NCBI GenBank assembly: GCA_019747875.1
Contig: JAIEQI010000024.1
Location: 40,430 to 104,429, forward strand
DNA: 64,000 bases
Reading direction: 5' to 3'
Source: Candidatus Obscuribacterales bacterium
GTDB lineage: Bacteria; Cyanobacteriota; Vampirovibrionia; Obscuribacterales; Obscuribacteraceae
In this document: in pieces, positions 61,542 through 64,000 of the stretch
Position numbering within the stretch: position 1 is the stretch's first letter
How the letters are laid out: the number at the start of each line of letters is the position of its first letter
The notes under the pieces: model-generated
The model's input: the letters and a program-made list of their open reading frames with translations, nothing else
Database searches by the model: none
What the model was told of the DNA's origin: nothing
Translations under genes and position numbers: made by a program

Positions 61542-61928
61542 GTGCGGATTGAAAAATATTACCTCGAAATGCTCCTGTTTGCGGTTCTATTACCCATGGC
61601 ATTCATATTGCTTGGAATTGGAGCTATGTGGGTGCTTGAGCCGGTCCCGGAGTTCGGGGGCTACGTCCATCAATGGTCACGCACTGTTAGGAGTATCATT
61701 TCAGTGCTCCTGATTGTGGTCGCATTCCAATCTGCTCGGATACACAGACAAGCACGATGCAACTCCGCGAACAGCAGCCAAGCTGGCAAATCGGCTGTAT
61801 ATGATTCCGATGAATGCAGATCAGTTGAGTCTGTTGCAATAGCCCTTCTAGTCTTTTTTGTTTGGAGCATTGTTAGTACTTTACTTATTTTCGAAAACAG
61901 CTACGGCGGTGGAATAGACGCCCTTTAA
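61542..61928 (+). CDS. Small membrane protein
   Basis: A 128-residue protein with three hydrophobic helices (about 9-32, 47-62 and 99-117) and a polar, Ser/Arg-rich loop between the second and third. The start is GTG at 61542; an alternative frame start lies nearby. No family is recognised. Confidence 0.5.
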   Translation: MRIEKYYLEMLLFAVLLPMAFILLGIGAMWVLEPVPEFGGYVHQWSRTVRSIISVLLIVVAFQSARIHRQARCNSANSSQAGKSAVYDSDECRSVESVAIALLVFFVWSIVSTLLIFENSYGGGIDAL

Positions 61929-62011
61929 CACAAACAGTGGTTTCTGACAGTTGGGCGCTAATCGCTACCACTATCAAACAGCAGGACGGCAGAAATATCG
62001 GTCCCCGTTTC

Positions 62012-62401
62012 CTAATCCACCAACACCACAGCCTTTGAAACCTTGCCATTCGCGAATCTAATACAGAGCCATCTTGAATCAATGGGAAGAAACTCAGTTG
62101 GAGCCAGCCAGTAAACATAGTCATACTGCTTAAGCTTTGCGTCCTTGGTAGGCGCTCCCAAAAGGGCATCGACATCAACTTTAGATCTTCCAATTAATGG
62201 ATGGTTGAATAACAGATCATCAACCATTCTGATTCGCAACGGATTATTGTTAGTGCTGCATTTCTGCCACATGACGGTGTCAAAGCTAATCCGGTCGTTC
62301 TTGCTGCAAACAAACATCAATAGTGCAAAGACTAAAGGAACAGATGCCAATGCTACAGATATCGTTCTAAGCCATTCAAGGAATTTCAATGCACACACCA
62401 A
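62012..62401 (-). CDS. BamE/SmpA-like membrane-anchored protein, paralogue of 57143-57517
   Basis: A 129-residue protein with an N-terminal membrane helix (about 13-32) and an outer domain: LRIRMVDDLLFNHPLIGRSK, then VDALLGAPTKD, then a Trp strand and WLCIRFANGKVSKAVVL. It keeps the spacing RM..DLL...H.LIG.....LLG.P seen in the protein at 57143. BamE-type domains bind outer-membrane assembly partners; whether this one does is unknown. Confidence 0.6.
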   Translation of the reverse strand: MVCALKFLEWLRTISVALASVPLVFALLMFVCSKNDRISFDTVMWQKCSTNNNPLRIRMVDDLLFNHPLIGRSKVDVDALLGAPTKDAKLKQYDYVYWLAPTEFLPIDSRWLCIRFANGKVSKAVVLVD

Positions 62402-62683
62402 TCGCAGTTCTGCTTATATTGTACACAAGACTTTGACCAGCTCATTTTAACATTCGCAGCACGTTAGGCTCAAAATGAATGACCACTCCTCGAGCGCTAC
62501 TAGCGACGAACTAAGAATAAATAGGACAGAGGCGTGCACAATTCTGCCATACTATAAAACACGTCTCGATTGGGGAGAACGCTTGTTCGGGTTCTGAGCA
62601 CTCCAAACCGGCACATACCACGTGAGATTTCCAAGAGAGTAGCCTACCCTGCCGCCGATACATGAGATCAAACAGAGGCTTAA
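62402..62683. other. Intergenic region, 282 bp
   Basis: No gene or structured element is seen. It separates two divergent genes. Confidence 0.5.
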
Positions 62684-63493
62684 GTGAGTTGGCCAATGAA
62701 CCACAGAGAAATCCAAATACGCAAGAGACTCAATGGACGCATTAAATTTGTGGATGGTCCATTTGACCTTAAAGAGCAGCTTGCGGAAATCGGGACGGGA
62801 GTATTATTCATTCGTGCAAACTGGAGTGGTCAGTGCTCTGCTTCCTTCAGTGTATTCTGCAATGCAGTTTCTCAAACTCCGGCAGGTACTTTTGCTGCAC
62901 ACGTTGTCGACAACGATCAATGCAATCCAGCAGAATGCTCGGAAGTCCTGGGAGAAGTATCACATGGATATGGCGAATCCTTCTGGATCAAAAGCGGAGC
63001 TGTCGTTTACGCTGATCGCGGCTATCACAATGGTCCGCTCACCAGGATTCTAAAAACCAGAATCAAGGAATTTGCCGGCATAGACGTACAAGTCCCTGGT
63101 GATGGCAACGAGAATGCATTCGAAGCAATGGTGATGAGAAACTGCCAGGGACTAGCTCCTGCTCTCATCGAAATCTACGATCTTGAGTTCAGAGAGATAA
63201 GCGATCTAGACCTCGCCGTTGTCACTCTCTACCATCCCAATCATGCGATTTCAATTACGACTGTTCGTGCATTGGCTAAAGCACTTACAGAGGTGGCAGA
63301 TCCCAGAATTCGCTTAATTGTCTTGTATTCAGATGCCGTGTCTCTGCAGGAAATGCGCAGGACTTACGGTGAGGGTCCTCGATCAGGAATGACCTACTGG
63401 ATTTGCAAAGGCAAGATAATTGCCACTGATCGTGGATACGGAAAGGGAGAGATACCTCTAAAACGCGTCAGGGACCTTCAACGGAAAGGCTAA
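62684..63493 (+). CDS. Tandem thioredoxin-fold protein with one active-site cysteine
   Basis: A 269-residue protein with two related halves. Half 1 (about 28-140) has GVLFIRANWSGQCSASF, in which WSGQC stands where thioredoxin has WCGPC, followed by FAAHVVDND and FWIKSGAVVYADRGYHNGPL. Half 2 (about 165-265) has LAVVTLYHPNHAIS at the equivalent place with no Cys, then LIVLYSDA and YWICKGKIIATDRGYGKGEI. With only the second Cys of the motif, half 1 could act as a monothiol enzyme or binder but not as a normal disulphide reductase. GTG start with AGAGG five bases upstream. Confidence 0.6.
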   Translation: MSWPMNHREIQIRKRLNGRIKFVDGPFDLKEQLAEIGTGVLFIRANWSGQCSASFSVFCNAVSQTPAGTFAAHVVDNDQCNPAECSEVLGEVSHGYGESFWIKSGAVVYADRGYHNGPLTRILKTRIKEFAGIDVQVPGDGNENAFEAMVMRNCQGLAPALIEIYDLEFREISDLDLAVVTLYHPNHAISITTVRALAKALTEVADPRIRLIVLYSDAVSLQEMRRTYGEGPRSGMTYWICKGKIIATDRGYGKGEIPLKRVRDLQRKG

Positions 63494-63527
63494 TCGTCAT
63501 CTCAATACTCCGTTCAATTGGCTTGCA

Positions 63528-63560
63528 GATCGATTAAGAGCGATTCAATGAGCGTTACCC
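63528..63560 (+). pseudogene. Remnant of an AbrB-type antitoxin gene
   Basis: GATCGATTAAGAG-CGATTCAATGAGCG matches codons near the end of the intact antitoxin gene (55026-55063) with a 5-base deletion of one AAGAG repeat. Confidence 0.65.
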
Positions 63561-63590
63561 GATTTGGCGCACGATGCATAATTTATCCCT

Positions 63591-63950
63591 TTATAAAGCT
63601 GAGTAGAACTCTCTTACTCTTGCGAACGCCTCTTCAAGCGTTAGAGTCACCGTTGCCTCAAATGCCAATGCTTCGAAAATTGCGCTCCAGCTTGCTGGCG
63701 GATCCGCAAGTCTGCGTGGTGGGTCGTGCGTAGCTCGAATATTGAATACACCTATTATGGCGATCTTTGCTTTTTCTGCATCAACGCCTTCTTCGAGCAA
63801 CAATGCAAGATCCATCAAATCTTTAACGCGAGTGTTTTCAGTCTCTCGTGGTGTTGTATATGCATGAATCTTTTCTGCGAATACTTCTTCTTTGACCGGA
63901 ACTCTCAAGCTTAAGGGTTCCAATCTGTTTATTCCACTGAAAACGGCCAC
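63591..63950 (-). pseudogene. AbiEii-type nucleotidyltransferase toxin, N-terminally truncated
   Basis: 119 residues that match the C-terminal half of AbiEii/type IV toxin nucleotidyltransferases: LSLRVPVKEEVFAEKIHAYT, then ENTRVKDLMDLALLLEEG, then RATHDPPRRLADPPASWSAIFEALA. The N-terminal half with the nucleotidyltransferase GSxxxD core is missing: reading upstream of 63950 there is a TAA nine codons away. The fragment is therefore probably inactive. A short antitoxin remnant lies just beyond its 3' end. Confidence 0.7.
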
Positions 63951-64000
63951 CTGGACTGGTAATTGTCGGCCACCTTATCAAGAGATCTGTCGTTTGATGT

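Overview
The window is about 64 kb of bacterial chromosome with moderate GC. The organism looks like an uncultured, Gram-negative, non-photosynthetic relative of the Cyanobacteria (Melainabacteria/Vampirovibrionia, perhaps Obscuribacterales). This is an inference from gene content: menaquinone by the futalosine route (MqnE), a NurA nuclease, PPEQY-type eukaryote-like kinases, TonB-like and BamE-like envelope domains, and very long low-complexity proteins. No rRNA or intact tRNA is present to test it. No transposase, integrase, CRISPR array or phage module was recognised.

Region 1 (1-16.5 kb) is ordinary chromosome. It holds a Clp N-domain protein cut by the left edge, an MprF-like membrane protein, mqnE coupled to a small membrane protein, a YciI-like protein, nurA divergent from an HTH/zinc-ribbon gene, rpiB in an operon with a large TPR/proline-repeat/matrixin-like secreted protein, a membrane Ser/Thr kinase, uppP and rsmI. 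A dispersed palindromic repeat with core GCGGACG-GGA-CGTCCGC lies between the kinase and uppP.

Region 2 (16.5-30 kb) has an orphan Eco57I/TaqI-like adenine methyltransferase that carries the same palindrome three times inside its reading frame, a caspase-fold/TonB-C fusion that has lost its catalytic residues, a Yip1-like gene, rpsT, and the cell-wall operon murC-murB-ddl. That operon runs into a 1255-residue double sensor kinase whose two halves have complementary defects.

Region 3 (30-44 kb) holds a soluble Ser/Thr kinase, ssb with a near-consensus promoter, a long structured inverted repeat, two secreted or membrane unknowns, an arsR-arsI arsenic pair with an apparently leaderless promoter/operator, a fluoride-riboswitch-controlled crcB-DUF190 pair, a LysM protein, a PlsC-type acyltransferase, a START-like coiled-coil protein, an MshEN-domain protein and an SDR oxidoreductase.

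Region 4 (44-64 kb) is accessory in character. A 1926-residue protein begins it: a 15-residue repeat array, annexin-like repeats, hydrophobic segments and a duplicated C-terminal domain, an architecture resembling polymorphic toxins. It is followed by some fifteen small genes of mostly unknown function, an M28 peptidase, a segmental duplication with one decayed copy, an intact DUF433/DUF5615 toxin-antitoxin pair, and several broken toxin-antitoxin genes (frameshifted PIN, antitoxin tail, N-terminally truncated AbiEii). A tRNA 3'-half remnant sits beside one duplication boundary.
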